From NCBI GenBank assembly GCA_007922225.1, contig ML679960.1:7480844-7544843 (forward strand): a stretch of DNA of 64,000 nucleotides. Reading direction: 5' to 3'. This stretch comes from Emydura subglobosa. Taxonomy: Eukaryota; Chordata; Testudines; Chelidae. The position numbers and the translations under genes were made by a program. Positions 1 to 11,599 of the stretch are shown piece after piece. Positions within the stretch are counted from its first letter, which is position 1, and every line of letters starts with the position of its first letter. The notes under the pieces were generated by a model. It was given only the letters and a program-made list of their open reading frames with translations. It did no database searches and had not been told where the DNA came from.

Positions 1-559
1 ATAGGTTGTGACGACTTGAGGCAAGAGTCTGCAAATAAAGTTCCTTTTAAATGCTGAGTAGGGTTAAAAAAGCCCCAGAATTGAAGCTGTACACAAAGAA
101 CATTCTAATACTTGGATTCGGATCGTAGGGTAGGGGTGAACTTCCCACCTCACAGGGCTCTGTACTACATTCCTTTAATGAATTATTACGCACATTTTCT
201 TTTCCACAATAACTATGGCTTCTAGTTCTCGCCACTGGTAGTTTATTGTATATAATGACAACACGACCTTGCAGGCCGAAATATTACTAACATCAAGCGG
301 TAACACAGTGAAATGTTCTAACAGTAATAAAGTCTGTGACAGATTATAGAGAGGGTCAGCATTTTTATGGCTAACACTTGACAAACACTGTCAGCAAAGT
401 TCAAACTGTAAAGAAGATGCTAACGTTTAACAATGCAGATAATAAAGCACTGGAACTTAATTGGGATTGGGATGTCATACATTTTTCATTATTTGGAGTC
501 TTTAAATCAAGATATACTGTAGACCAACCACATGCTCTTGGGCTAAAAGTAAGAATCAC
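1..559. other. No identifiable feature
   Basis: I see no gene, terminal repeat or recognisable element here. The frames present are short and have no familiar motif. The base composition is ordinary AT-leaning vertebrate DNA. Confidence 0.5.
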
Positions 560-655
560 TGGGTTTGGTTCTGTGGCTTGTGTTATGCGGGAGGCCAGAC
601 AAAATGGTCCCCTCTGTCCTTAAAAATCTATGAATCAAACCTGAATTTCATGCAT
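560..655 (+). repeat. CR1-type LINE, 3' tail fragment
   Basis: The stretch reading TTATGCGGGAGGCCAGAC, then a 'tggtcccctctgtcctta' segment and 'aatctatgaatc', has the order of a CR1-family 3' UTR end. Elements of this kind are usually 5'-truncated to such tails. Only about 95 bases are recognisable, so the subfamily is uncertain. It is oriented on the plus strand like every other CR1 piece in the window. Confidence 0.6.
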
Positions 656-701
656 GGGTGGCAGGTATAATAGGCCAGGGGAAGCTAAGCCTGATTTGCT
701 G

Positions 702-867
702 ATTTATTATGTGCCATGCAAACTCCCGAGTGGTTGAGGAGACAGTATCTGCTACTCAGCTTCCCGTGTCCCTTGGCCTCCCCAGGGAGATTACTAATGA
801 ACCTGGGAAGCTGAGTAGCAGATACCGCCTCCTCAGCTACCCAGGAACCTGCATAGCACATAATAAA
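702..867. repeat. Foldback (hairpin) element, 63-bp arms, 40-bp loop
   Basis: Bases 702-764 are the inverted complement of 805-867 over the full 63 positions, with about 10 mismatches. The arms begin and end with the mirrored motifs ATTTATTATGTGC and GCACATAATAAAT. Every mismatch I count is a transition. That fits a once near-perfect palindrome eroded by deamination, as expected of a foldback MITE or an inverted duplication. I cannot assign a transposon superfamily, and I see no convincing target-site duplication. Confidence 0.75.
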
Positions 868-879
868 TAGGATCAGAGA

Positions 880-1090
880 AGGGGTGGAGAGTGCAAGCGG
901 AGGGGGGCCTGGAGGAAGGGGGTTTGTGGAGGAGAAGGGGGCGGGGATGAGTTGGGAGGGGGGAAGTGGGACATGGTGGCAAGGAGCTGAGCAGGAAGGA
1001 GGAGGGAAGAGAGGAAGGGCATATGCAGCAAGCAGGGAGGAGGCCAAGCAGGGGAGGGGGGCCTAGAGCGGGAGCAGGGCCTTAGGCGGA
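880..1090 (+). repeat. Purine-rich low-complexity tract
   Basis: About 200 bases of almost pure G and A on the plus strand, with many GGGGG and GGAGG runs. Reading frames across it translate to Gly/Arg/Glu-rich or, on the other strand, Pro/Ser-rich strings, which is what composition alone produces. It should be masked as low complexity. Confidence 0.8.
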
Positions 1091-1429
1091 GCAAGTGCAG
1101 AGTGTGGCTGGGGCCATGGACAGAAGAGGCAGGACAGGGAGCTAGCCTCCCCCAGGGGAAGCTTCACCTGCTGCCATGATTACACGTTTATGTTGATGTT
1201 CATATAGGGAAACCATTTCCTTAACTTGATCAACAAGTCTCTGCAGCTTCTTCCTGCAACAATAAAGGGGGAGTGGAGATGTGCAACACTTTAGTTCCTG
1301 TCTATGTCAATAGCTGAATCTAAAGAAGTAATCAAATTATACAAAGAAGAATGGTGGAACATGCATGGGAAATGAAACTACTGATCACATCTGGTCTGAA
1401 AACAGGAAAATGATTTTGTGCATAGGCAC

Positions 1430-1910
1430 AGCCTCTTCCTTTCGCCAATGGGCGCCGAGGTGGTGGGGAGGCAGAGCTGAGGGAAGAGGTGGGGCATGGG
1501 TGAGGCCACAGTCAGGACTGGCCCTGATCTCCAGCCAGCTCCGCCCTGCGCTGAGCAGTTGATGGAGCATCAGCCCGCTCCTGCCGATCAGCTGATGGGC
1601 TGTGAAGCACAGCTCTGGTGGGGGGGGGGAGGCGGCAGCGAGGGAGACAGAGCAGGGGTGGGAAGCAGCAGGGCGCAGGCAGGGCCACAGTCAGGGATGG
1701 TCCTGATCTCCAGCCAGTGCTGCCCCATGCTGACCAGCTGATGACAGGGAGAGTGGCTCTTCACAGCCATCAGCTGAATGGGATGTGAAATGCTATCGCT
1801 GAAGGGTGCCACTGAAGCAGTGCTGGATCACTGGCCAGGCCAGCCCCGGTGAGTGCTGAGCACCTCCAATTTTTCTCAATGGGTGCACCACCCTGGAGTC
1901 AGCACCTATG
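1430..1910. repeat. GC-rich repeat with internal ~180-bp duplication
   Basis: The segment 'gccacagtcag...ctgatctccagccag' occurs at about 1505-1570 and again at about 1685-1745, followed both times by a variant of GATCAGCTGATGG or ACCAGCTGATG. This is a diverged tandem duplication of roughly 180 bases. The flanks (GCCAATGGGCGCC at 1445 and a 'gggtgcaccaccctggag' segment near 1881) suggest an interspersed repeat of unknown class. No coding evidence. Confidence 0.5.
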
Positions 1911-1919
1911 ATTTTGTGA

Positions 1920-2290
1920 AAAATTACAACATTTTGAGTTGTTTCCATTTCATAAGAATAAAATTGGACCCATTTTTGGCAAAAAAGGAAATTGTTTTCA
2001 ACACTATTAAAATATTTTAGGTTTTCAGTAAATAAAAATTTCTATAATTTTGTCATGACAATTTCCAGTAACATTGACAATTTTTTGTGGAAACTTTTGT
2101 TTTTAGAAAAAGGACTTTTTTTTTTCTAATGAAAAACTTTTCATGCAAATCTTTTCACTCAGCTCTTATAATGATGCACAACAACTTCTTCAAGTGATAA
2201 ATCTAAGTAATTGTAGCCATGTTTCCTCTTGCCTTACAGCTCATAATAAAATCCCAAAACATAGATTCTGATCATCCCTTTGGCTTGTGA
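1920..2290. other. No identifiable feature
   Basis: AT-rich sequence with A and T runs and no open frame or repeat I recognise. Confidence 0.4.
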
Positions 2291-2369
2291 TGGAGACATG
2301 ATGGTGAGCTTGCAGAACTGAACAGTGGAGCAAATGCATCTTCCATGTGACCTTCCCCCAATCCTGCAG

Positions 2370-3030
2370 AAGTTGGCGGATCTGCAAGGATCTGTCCTAT
2401 TATTCAACATTTGCAGTAATGACTTGGATAATGGAGCAAAGAGTATGCTTTTAAAATTTGCAGCTGACACCACACTGGGAAGGGTTGCAAGCACTTTGCA
2501 GCACAGGATTTAGAATTTAAAAGGACATTGACAAATGGGAGAATTGGTCTGAAATCAACAAGATGAAATTCAGTAAAGACAAACACAAAGTATTTCACTT
2601 AGGAAGTAAAAAAAACTCCAAAAACCAAAAAGCAAAAAAAAAACTCCACATAACTACAAAATGGAGAATGACTGGCTTGGTGGTAACATGCTAAAAAGGA
2701 CTGGGGGTTACAATGGATCACAAGTTGAATATGAGCCAACAACGTGATGCAGCTGTGAAAAAGGCTAATATCATTCTGGGGTGTATTAACAGGAATTTTA
2801 TATGTAAGACACGGGAGGTAATTGTCCTGCTCTATTAGGCACTGGTGAGGCTTCATCTAGACTACTCTGTCTAATTTGGGCATCACACTTTAGGAAAGAT
2901 GTTGACAAATTGGAGAGAGTCCAGAAAAGAGCAACAAAAATGATAAATGGTTTAGAAAACCTGACCTGTGAGGAAAGGTTAAAAAATGGGTCACATTTAG
3001 TCTTGAAAAAAGAAGACAGTCTGGGAGAAA
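2370..3030 (+). repeat. CR1 LINE fragment (RT C-terminus to 3' part)
   Basis: Translation gives 'KFAADTTLG' where active CR1-clade RTs have a FADDT motif, so the first catalytic aspartate of motif C is replaced. It continues with CR1-typical words: 'ggttacaatggatcacaag', 'gaggcttcatctagactact', 'agagtccagaaaagagcaac' and 'gaggaaaggttaaaaaa'. Stops and frameshifts break the frame throughout. It is an old inactive copy, truncated at both ends. Confidence 0.8.
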
Positions 3031-3069
3031 ATAATCAGCCACATCCAAATTAGTTCATAGTCCTTGTCT

Positions 3070-3415
3070 TGTGGCTCTGTTTATTGTCCAACACAAAAAA
3101 GAAAACATGGAGTGAAGACATAAATCAGTGGTCAGGTTGCTGATGTAGGTTGTGGACTCCCTAGTTAGAGTTCAGGGCCTCCATTCAGCCTAAGTCATTC
3201 ATGTCCTCTGCTGGTATGCTAGAGTGTTCTCTTAGCCCTCTCCTGGCTCCCTCATTGAGCTGAGGGCCTCTCCTAGCTGGTAATTATCAGACCCAGTCAC
3301 CTGACTCTACCCAGCTGGGTCACCTGAGTCCCAGCACTTACCTGCTAGGCTCCTTCATGAAGTTGGGTTGGCTGATCTCTGGCCCTTAAAGGGGCAGATG
3401 GCCCTGTTACACACA
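3070..3415 (-). repeat. Possible solo-LTR-like or unclassified interspersed repeat
   Basis: Read on the minus strand the block begins TGTAACAGGGCCATCTGCCC, a TG-initiated edge of the kind found on LTRs, and contains a 'cctttaagggcc' segment. I could not find a matching CA end with a target-site duplication, nor any gag/pol. The LTR reading is therefore only a suggestion. It may be another kind of interspersed repeat. Confidence 0.25.
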
Positions 3416-3489
3416 TATGATGTAATCTCTGCCAGTTCAACTGCATACTATTTGTTCCATTGCAACTATGCAAAAAGGTAATCAGTATG

Positions 3490-4160
3490 CTTAATAGTCA
3501 GACTGATAGGTGTGAATTCAGTGACTTACCTGCGGGATGTGGGGGGGCAGGCTCCTGGGTACCAGCCTGCGGGGGGACTGGGCCAGCACTGCATAACATG
3601 CAGGAGGTGGGGGGAAGGAAGGTCCTGCGCCCCCTTCCCCCAGCATGTCATGATGGGCCAGCCTGGTGCCCCCCAAGTGTGGGCGGAGGGGTGAGGCTGC
3701 CCTGTCTGAACTGGCGCTGGGCTGCGGTGGCTGGCGCAGTGGGTAAGTGCAGGGGGAGGGTGCGCCTCCCTCCCTGCGTGTTGTGATGGGCCAGCCCAGC
3801 CCTCCTCCCCGGGCCAGGGGGTGAGGCCACCCAGTCCGAGCCAGTGCCAGGCTGTGGGACTGCAGCAGAAGAGGTGGGCGCTGTGTGGTGGGTGAATGCA
3901 GGGAGGTGGGGTGGCGGAGCCAAGCCTACATTTGTACCCTCCCTCAAGTCTCATGCCCCCCCCCCACAGGTACGGACCCCCCCCATCCTCGGGGCAGCTG
4001 GAGGGTGGCTGGGACCCCCTCCTGCCCTGTGGGGTGGGGGGAAGCGCAAATGTAGGCTTGGCCCCCAGGCGCCGGAGACCCTTGGTACTCCACTGGATGT
4101 GAACTTCAGTCAGATGATGACATTTAAATACTGATATACCTGCAAGATGACACACTAGTT
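3490..4160. repeat. GC-rich repeat block with 16-bp inverted repeat
   Basis: A sharply bounded GC-rich island of about 570 bases with long G and C runs sits inside AT-leaning DNA. GCCAAGCCTACATTTG at 3919-3934 is perfectly complementary to CAAATGTAGGCTTGGC at 4047-4062. The word CCTGCGGGATGTG near 3531 recurs as CCTGCAAGATGAC near 4140. These suggest a non-autonomous element rather than a promoter CpG island. The 209-codon minus-strand frame here is Pro/His-rich and compositional. Confidence 0.5.
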
Positions 4161-5060
4161 CTTCTTTTTATTGTGGTCACATAGATACTCCCTGTCAAAA
4201 AGTTGGCATCAAATGAAATCATATTAAATGTTATCAAAACTCAGCATTTTTAATCAAGAAGCCCTTTGGCTGGCGCCTCATGAAGGGCCCACTTAACTTG
4301 ATGCAGAACAAATCAGTCTGTACTAAGACCTTGAAAATGATAAATCTTGCACAAATGAGCCATCAGACTTGTTTGAAATGGGAAGTATTTGATACATGAT
4401 TGTTTTTCAGATTAAAATGGTTTCTTTTTGAATCTACACCTAACCTCCCCGTACTAAGTTAATACCCCCATTTTTGTACAAATGTCATTCATCATGTGTG
4501 GGGAAGGTGGGGGAGGCATTTCTTACTATGCTGCTGCTGCTGCTGCTGACTATTTTCCTAAAAGCATATGAAACATTCATTAGCTTCATCATTAATCTGA
4601 TTACTTTAAGGGATACTGCCAGGAGGAGAAGGTCTAAAATGTGGACTATATTTTTTTCTTATAGCTGGTTCCAAATTCTATATGTGTGTGTTTCGAAAAC
4701 AAATGGTTCTGTGTTGCTTGTTCCGTTTAAAGATAAGCTACCAATGTTCTGTTTACATTGTTTTTTCCAGAGTATATTATCCAGCAGTTGCTCATTTACC
4801 ATCAGGTGACCCAGTTAATTGCTTTTGTTAGCTCCTTCACCTTTTCCTTAGTCTGCTCCTTACTTTTCGCTGTGTGATCAAATACTGTATTCAGTCATAA
4901 CCTTCTGCAGTTTGAGATGGAAGTCTCTCTCCTGTTGCAAGGAGAGACATATTTAACGTCAATGGGACTTAACCATATGCTTAAATGAAGTATGTGTTTA
5001 AGTATGTTGCTGAATAGGGATGGATTTAGCTATCTGCTTAAAGGCTTTGCTGAAAAGTAG
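4160..5060. other. No gene seen; contains (CTG)6
   Basis: Unique-looking AT-rich sequence. A short CTG microsatellite of six units lies at 4531-4548. The 111-codon frame across it is hydrophobic but matches no family I know, and its codons look random. Confidence 0.5.
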
Positions 5061-5295
5061 GGCAATCGACTAGTTATCTTAGGTACCTGTACACAAATAC
5101 AAGAAGCCTGGGAAACAAGCAGGAAGAATTGGAAGTCCTGGCACTGTCAAGAAACTATGATATGACTGGAATACCAGAGACTTGTTGGGGTAACTCACAT
5201 GACTGGAGCACTGGCATGGATGGGTATAAGCTGTTCAGGAAGGACAGGGAAGGGGAGAAAAGGTGGAGGAGTTGCACTGTATGTAAGACAGCAGT

Positions 5296-5919
5296 TTGAT
5301 TGCTCAGAGATGCAGTATGAAACTGGAGAAATGCCTGTTCAGAGTCTCTGAGTTAAGTTTAGAAGTGAGAGCAACAAGAGTGATGTTGTGGTGGGTGTCT
5401 GCTATAGACCACCAGACCAGGCGGCTTTATTCAGACGAGGCTTCATTCAGACAACTAATGGAATTTTCCAGACCACAGAACCTGGTTCTCATGGGGGACT
5501 TCAATCACCCTGACATCTGCTGGGAGAGCAATACAGGAGTGCACAGACAGTCCAGGACGTTTTTGGAGAGCGCTGGGGACAATTTCCTGGTGCAGCTGCT
5601 GGAGGAACCAACTAGAGGCCATGTTCCTCTTGACCTGCTGCTCACAAACAGGGAATAATTGGTAGGGGAAGTGGAATTGGATGGCAATCTGGGCAACAGC
5701 GACCATGAGCTGGTCGAGTTCAGGATCCTGAAAAAAGGAAGAAAGGAGAACAGCAGAATACGGTCTCTGGACTTGAAAAAAGCAGATTTTGACTCCCGCA
5801 GGGAACTGATAGGCAGGATCCCCTGGCAGGCTAATCTGAGGGGGAAAGGACTCCAAAAAAGAAGAGGAAGATGGTCAGGAACAGTCAGCATGGATTCACC
5901 AAGGACAAATCATGCCTGA
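5296..5919 (+). pseudogene. CR1 ORF2 endonuclease (APE-like) remnant
   Basis: The frame contains '[14 protein letters not shown]' (about residues 66-79) and, after a TAA at 5656-5658, 'NSDHELVEF' in the same frame. The DFN and SDH boxes are the hallmark active-site motifs of LINE APE endonucleases. In the family this domain nicks target DNA for target-primed reverse transcription. The two open frames are collinear and separated by a single stop codon. Downstream the frame runs into a deletion junction near 5850-5880. Coding capacity is lost. Confidence 0.85.
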
Positions 5920-6257
5920 CCAACATGATTGATGAAATGACTGGCTCTGTGGATGTGGGGAGTGTGGTGGACGTGATATACCTTGAGTTTAGCAAAGTTT
6001 TTGATACAGTCTCCCACAGTATACTTTCCAGCAAGATAAAGAAGTATGGGCTGGATGAATGGACTATATGGTGGATAGAAAGCTGTCTGGACCGTCGGGC
6101 TCAACGGGTAGTGATCAATGACTCGATGTCCAATTGGCAGCCGGTATCAAAGAGAGTGCCCCAAGGGTTGGTCCTAGAAGGCGGTTTTCTAACCTCTTCT
6201 TTAATGATCTGGATAATGTGGTGGCTTGCACCTCAGCAAGTCTGTGGAAGACACTAA
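5871..6257 (+). pseudogene. CR1 ORF2 reverse transcriptase remnant
   Basis: Translation gives 'QHGFTKDKSCLTNMIDEMTG', then 'YLEFSKVFDTVSHSIL' and 'VNDS..NWQPVSKRVPQG'-like strings, which are CR1 RT blocks 1-4. The motif A aspartate expected in 'LDFSKAFD' is glutamate here. After the 'VPQG' block the frame shifts, and the FADDT motif C is absent: the sequence runs directly into a G-rich stretch near 6260. The RT therefore lacks its catalytic centre. Confidence 0.85.
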
Positions 6258-7149
6258 GCGGTGGGGGAGGGGGAGGGAGGAGTGGTAGGTACACTGGAGG
6301 GTAGGGATAGAATACAGAGTGACTTGGAGGATTGGGTCAAAAGGAATCTGATGAGGTTCAAAAGAAGAATTGTAGAGTCCTGCATTTAGGATGGAAGAAT
6401 CCCATACACTGCTGTAGACTGGGCTAAGCAGCAGTTCTGCAGAAAATGACCTGGGGGTTGCAGTGGAGAAGAAGCTGGATATGAGTCAACAGTGTGCACT
6501 TGTTGCCAAGAAGGCTAACAGCGTATTGGGCTGCATTAGTAGAAGCACCGTCAGCAGATCGAGGGAAGTGATTATTATCCTCTATTCAGCACTGGTGAAG
6601 CTACATTTGGAGTATTGTGTCCAGTTTTGGGCCCCCCCACTACAGGAAGGATCTGGACAAATTGGAGAGAGTCCAGTGGAGGACAATGAAAATGGTTAGG
6701 GGGCTGGAGCACATGACTTATGAGGAGAGGTTGAGGGAAATGGGCTTATTTAGTCTGCAGAAGAGAAGAGTTGCCGGGGGGGGGGGGATTTGATAGCAGC
6801 CTTCAACTACCTGAAGCAGGATTCCAAAGAGGCTGGAGCTAGGCATTCTTAACAGTGGCAACTGACGGAGCAATGGTCTCAAGTTGTAGTGGGGGCAGTT
6901 GGAGCTAAGGAAAAACTTTTTCACTAGGAGGGCGGTGAAGCATTGGAATGGGTTACCTAGGGAGGTGGTGGAACATCCACCCATAAAGGTTTTCAAGGTG
7001 CAGCTTGACAAAGCCCTGGCTGGGATGATTTATCTGTTGTTGGTCCTGCTTTGAGCAGGGGGGGGTTGAATTAGATGACCTCCTGAAGTCCCTTTCATCC
7101 CTTAGCTTTTATGATTCTATGAACCAGGGCCTTAGCAGTTAATAGAGTG

Positions 7150-8190
7150 TTTTCACAAGGCTGTGAGGGGAAATATTGTATCACACATACACCATTTTGC
7201 CAGTGCTGACCTCGTAGGACTCTAACCTTTTGTCCTCAGCAATGGATAGGGTGGTAGTCTCTCAAACTCTCACAACCTGCATAGACACAGCTCCCTGTAT
7301 GTGCTCTTCTCCTGTGCAGTTAGTCCTCCATGCAGGGTTCCCTGGGCTTCCTTCATGCCGCTGCTCTCCCCTGGAGTTCTATACTAGCCTACTCCTCTAC
7401 AGTTGTTTTCTCCTCCTCCTACTTGTTGCCATCTCATGGTAACAGACTTCTTCTGTGTCTTAGGCCACCCTTCTTGCCTCTAATTCATGGCTCCCGGCAG
7501 CCCCCTTCTGTTATGGGCAGGCGATGCAGGTGACTGCCTGGGCTGCTGGGGGTGGAAGGGGCTGTTTTTGTTGTTCGCAACAAAAGGGAAAAATTTATCA
7601 TATGAGCCAGGGGATAAATCATGCATGCAAATTGTGCATCAAAGGCGTGAAATGAGCTGCAAATGCAATAAAAAATAAGGTATTCAAAAGTTTAACAAAT
7701 GGGGCGGGAGCTCCATTTGGGCTAAAGCTGGCCCTGGTGATGGGTTTCTGAAATGGTGCTGACTGCTGTTTTCTTCTTCTATCTAAGGGTTTTTTTATAC
7801 TGCTGCCCCACCACTATACTATCTGAGCCCCTTCCACATAAAATCAATAAGCAATAGAGATGTTCTTCATGGGATATGGGAAGTTTCTCGCTCTTCTCCC
7901 TGGGGGGGTATAAAAGCTCTGCTTGTGCAAGGGTTCTGTTCTTTCTTGTGCTTTCTGTTTTCGAGGGTGAGTGCTGGGATTGTCGTTGCTGTTGTGGTGG
8001 AACTGCTTTGTCAGAGAGGGCTGTTGTGTAGCTGTTCCTAAAGCCAGTCAGATTCTGGAAGCTTATTCCATTGCTGGGTCTCCGCCTCCAAGAATGTTTT
8101 GTCTCTAACTTCTACATGTTTCACCCTGGGCCTTGTGATATCAGTTTCATGGACTTGCAGCTTAACCAAGTCAAGGACTCATTGATGGCA
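7150..8190. other. No gene seen; TATA-like site at 7909
   Basis: I see no open frame with a recognisable domain. A consensus-like TATAAAAG lies at 7909-7916, followed 58 bases later by a splice-donor-like GAGG|GTGAGT (GT at 7967-7968). There is no supporting CpG island or coding exon. The site could equally be the edge of an unclassified LTR. Confidence 0.35.
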
Positions 8191-8480
8191 GAGTCATGCA
8201 CAAGGGAGGGCAAGTACGGACACAGCTCCACCGCATGATTGTTAGGGGCACAGTACTCCTCTGGCCCCGGGGCGGTGGGAGAGAGAGCAATCTCCTGCTG
8301 GGGTCAGGGAAGCGGGTGAGGAGGAGGGAAGAGCGAACTCTGGGCGGGGTAGGAGAAGTGCAAGCTTCTGCCGCCCCGAAGCAGGGGTATAAGAAGGCAG
8401 GAAGGGAAAAGCAAGCTCCTCCCAGAGCAGCAGGGGGTGGAAGGAGTGAAATCCATTGGGGGGGGTCAACAGGGGTCAAA
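8190..8480. repeat. GC- and purine-rich low-complexity block
   Basis: A purine-biased stretch with GGGCGGGG, GAGGAGGG and AGGAAGGG words. The 116-codon and 102-codon frames over it on opposite strands are composition artefacts. Confidence 0.4.
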
Positions 8481-8499
8481 TTTAAATTTCTGCATTCGC

Positions 8500-11370
8500 C
8501 CCTGGCAACCAGTAACTCTCATAGTTTAGATGTGGCCCTCCTGTGATGTCTGTTGTTTAGCCTCTACTTCTCAAAGCTACTGGCAGCTGGTGCTGTGACT
8601 GGGGGAGGTACCTGCAGCCTTTATTAACTTTGTAACACCTTCAGAAGTAGTGGATTTCATGTGCACTGTGTGGCTGGCGTATAGGGTGCCGTGTGCAGGC
8701 ACATATATGGTATGTCCACGGGCCTGTGGATCAGACGTTGGCAGGACTGACTTCTTGATTGAGCAGGGTCAAAACACCTCCATTGCTGTCAGTAACCATG
8801 GTGAGGAATTTTTCAAAATGATTTTGTCAGCAACAGTTTTGGTTTGTAGAAAATGTTATTTAATGCCTGAAAGTTGGTTTGGGGCAAGGAGAAATCATTA
8901 ACCACTTCAGGTAGCTTGGTTTTAAGTCAAGAATCACCAGAGAGAAAGAATCGGTTAGGAGTTATAAAATGTTGTCTTTGAAAACGAATTCGTGGTATGC
9001 AACGAGTGAGCGAGCTGGTGACAGGCCCTCTAAGGAGAGAGTGATCTCTTAATCGAGAAGTGCTCAAGCAGTTGATGAGCACCTGAAGGATTCCATTACT
9101 GCATAACAGCACTGGGGACAAGACCATGCCTGTAAAGCAGAACCTGGGATACAGTATGCTGCGTGGAGGAGCACTGAACCCAGCAGGCATTTTTAGGGGC
9201 ACTGTATCTAAACCAGGCATAGTGCCTTTAAGGATCCTAGAGAAGCATAGCCAGTATGGCCCCTGTTACATTCTATTACAAGGTGCAGAAACCCTGGCTA
9301 TCAGCTCTTTCTGGTCAATGTCGAGGTGTTTGGCTGGGTTGTTTGGGGGAGAAAATGCCAGTTCTAGCCTGGGAAGTCTTTGCGCTCCCTGAGTACAAGA
9401 AGTGGGATTGTGTCTAGCTGCTGGAGAGGGCTGTAAGATGTGGGAAGCCTCCTTGCACCCCTGCACAAGGTTGAACACAATTTTATTCCTTAGGCACTAC
9501 CTGCTGTAACAACTCTGTTTACTTTTCCATACTTTTGCTTCTTCCAGCTTGATTCTTACTGGTCGTCTTGCAGAGGTGTCAGTATCAGTGTGTGTCTAAG
9601 TGATTAAGAAAAAGTGAATTCCTGACCTGTGAATTTGTTTGCTTCAGGATTCAGTGTGCATTTATCCCAACCTGGCTATATAATGAGTTATTGATTCCTG
9701 CCTCTGGCCCTTCTCTTTCTAAGATACACAATTAAGGAACCCATTCAGTGAACAGGCAGAGTTGAGAGTAATTATACAGCTGCTTTTTAATGCTGAAAAT
9801 TATCTCTATTGTGTGGACTATATCCATGCTGTTAATGGCTGTGGGAATAACAACTGTGATAGCTGTAAGCAATAAGATGTGATAAACATGTGTTTCAGGG
9901 AGAGCAATGAACATCCTGAGAACACTAAGTGAAATTTCCCCTCACTGAGGAGGCTAGCAAAAAGCCTCTGCATTCTTGCTCCCGCTTAAGTCCTGTTTTG
10001 GGCAACCTATTCTGAGGACTGAAGCTGGACTCATGTAATGACCAGACCTTGGGCTGGCCCTTTGCTTATGGATGAATTTTACACACTGGGAGGAATAAAA
10101 CCAAAGGCTGAATGGATTCAACCATCTAAAGAACACTGGGCAAATCTCAGAAATCTTGTAGGTTTGGAGAAGCCAAACTTCCCCTAAATTATGGATGGTT
10201 GTCCAGAGCCCATCTCAGATTTTGAGGCCTACAACTGGGCTAGGTGTCAAAGTAAACCAGCTGAAATGCAATAGTTAACCTTAAGAAATCACCAGCGTAG
10301 TGTAGAGGAGGGGAAAAGTGCATATCTGATCTGAGATAGAGCCTGATTAAGAGTGGGAGGTTAGTGGTTTAACTCAGTTTATTGTAAATGATGCTTAAAG
10401 TGCACCACTGACTTCTTTGGCACCCAACCTTAATTAATGTTAATCAAAGTGGTTTTCCAACAAGGGTCTCTGGGCAGAATGAATAGCATCCCTGTATCAC
10501 TTGCATTCTCACATGTAGCTTGCAGAATTCCATCTCCCTGAATGAGCTGTTAAAATGAAATTTCCTAGTATTTAGCTAAAGTCAAGCAACAACATCATGA
10601 AATTAAAACAATTTGATTAGAGTAAAGTGTCCCTCTTTCCTGTCTGTACTATCATCTGGATGGTATTGGTCATAGAAGCAAGGGTCTAAAAGAATAGGTA
10701 TGAAGACACAGGGTTAAATTCCACTTAGAACGTGTGCATTGGCTCCAACAAGAGAGTCGTGTTTAGATGTGAGTGCAGAATTTGGCTCACTGGTTGCATT
10801 TGTGTTTCATAGCAAGGAAAGATGGGCTGCAACATGCAAAGGGTTCTGTTCGAAGCAAGGAAAGTCAGCTTTGCAATTGACAATGATACCTGATTGCAGG
10901 TGGACCAGAATCAAGTGTGATAACAACACTGAGGTCTCAAAAAAGTTTTGAGCAATATAACTGTGAAGGAGATGGGTGCAAAATGAAATACAGCAATTAA
11001 AGCTATTAATTAATTTCAACTGGACTGGAAATAATCCAAAATAGCATCACCATTATTTTTTCCAGCCTAGACCTTTGACAAGGCATGTGAAAAGTGTGAA
11101 AATAAATTAGGTGGTTCTTATAATTTTATACACGCCAGTTCGCTTACTCCTATCACAAGGTCCTAACAGCCTCTTAAAAAAATACACTGCCTGAGGCATT
11201 TGAGTGCTGCTACAACATTAAGATGAGTTAGGCAAGAAATGTGTTACCTCTGTATGTATATGGCCTGGTTCTGTGGACTTTAATGGGAATAGAGAGTCTT
11301 GAGTCACAGGGAAATAGTACAGCTCTCCCATATATTTACTTCTACTGCCAGGTAAAGGAACAATTTCCAA
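8500..11370. other. No identifiable gene or element
   Basis: About 2.9 kb of unique-looking sequence. Frames are at most 97 codons and resemble nothing known. No terminal repeats were found. I would treat it as intergenic or intronic. Confidence 0.45.
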
Positions 11371-11374
11371 ACTG

Positions 11375-11560
11375 GAACAATTTACTAAGGGGCATGGTGG
11401 ATTCTCCATCATTCACAATTTTTAAATCAATATTGGATGTTTTTCAATAAGATATGTTCTAGGAAAGATTTTGGGGAAGTTGTATACCTGTGTTGTACAG
11501 GAGTTCTTACTAGAAGATCACAGTGGTTCCTTCTGGCCTTGGACTCTCTGTATGTGGAGA
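11375..11560 (+). repeat. CR1-type LINE 3' tail
   Basis: The words 'ctaaggggcatggtggat', 'aaatcaatattggatg', 'actagaagatcacagtgg' and TTCCTTCTGGCCTTGGACTC follow the order of a CR1/L3-like 3' UTR. The same order is seen at 48.9 kb ('catcacaatggttccttc'). It is a short plus-strand truncated copy. Confidence 0.75.
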
Positions 11561-11599
11561 AGGAACTTCAATTAATATGGACTGTAGTCTGTATTGCTT

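Larger units (their letters stand above)
5060..7125 (+). repeat. CR1 LINE, long but internally deleted copy
   Basis: This is the longest CR1 copy in the window. It starts within the 5' part of ORF2 ('ALSKNYDMTGIPETCW'-like translation at about 5140) and ends with the CR1 tail TTTTATGATTCTATGA. It encodes the APE-type endonuclease C-terminal half, then jumps by deletion into the RT. The final 250 bases belong to the same subfamily as the tail at 61.85 kb. The copy cannot move: it has in-frame stops, a missing endonuclease-RT linker and a lost RT motif C. Confidence 0.92.

Noticed and set aside
3526..4155. 209-codon minus-strand open frame
   Set aside because: Pro, His, Gly and Ser dominate because the DNA is GC-rich, competing frames exist on both strands, and there is no domain.
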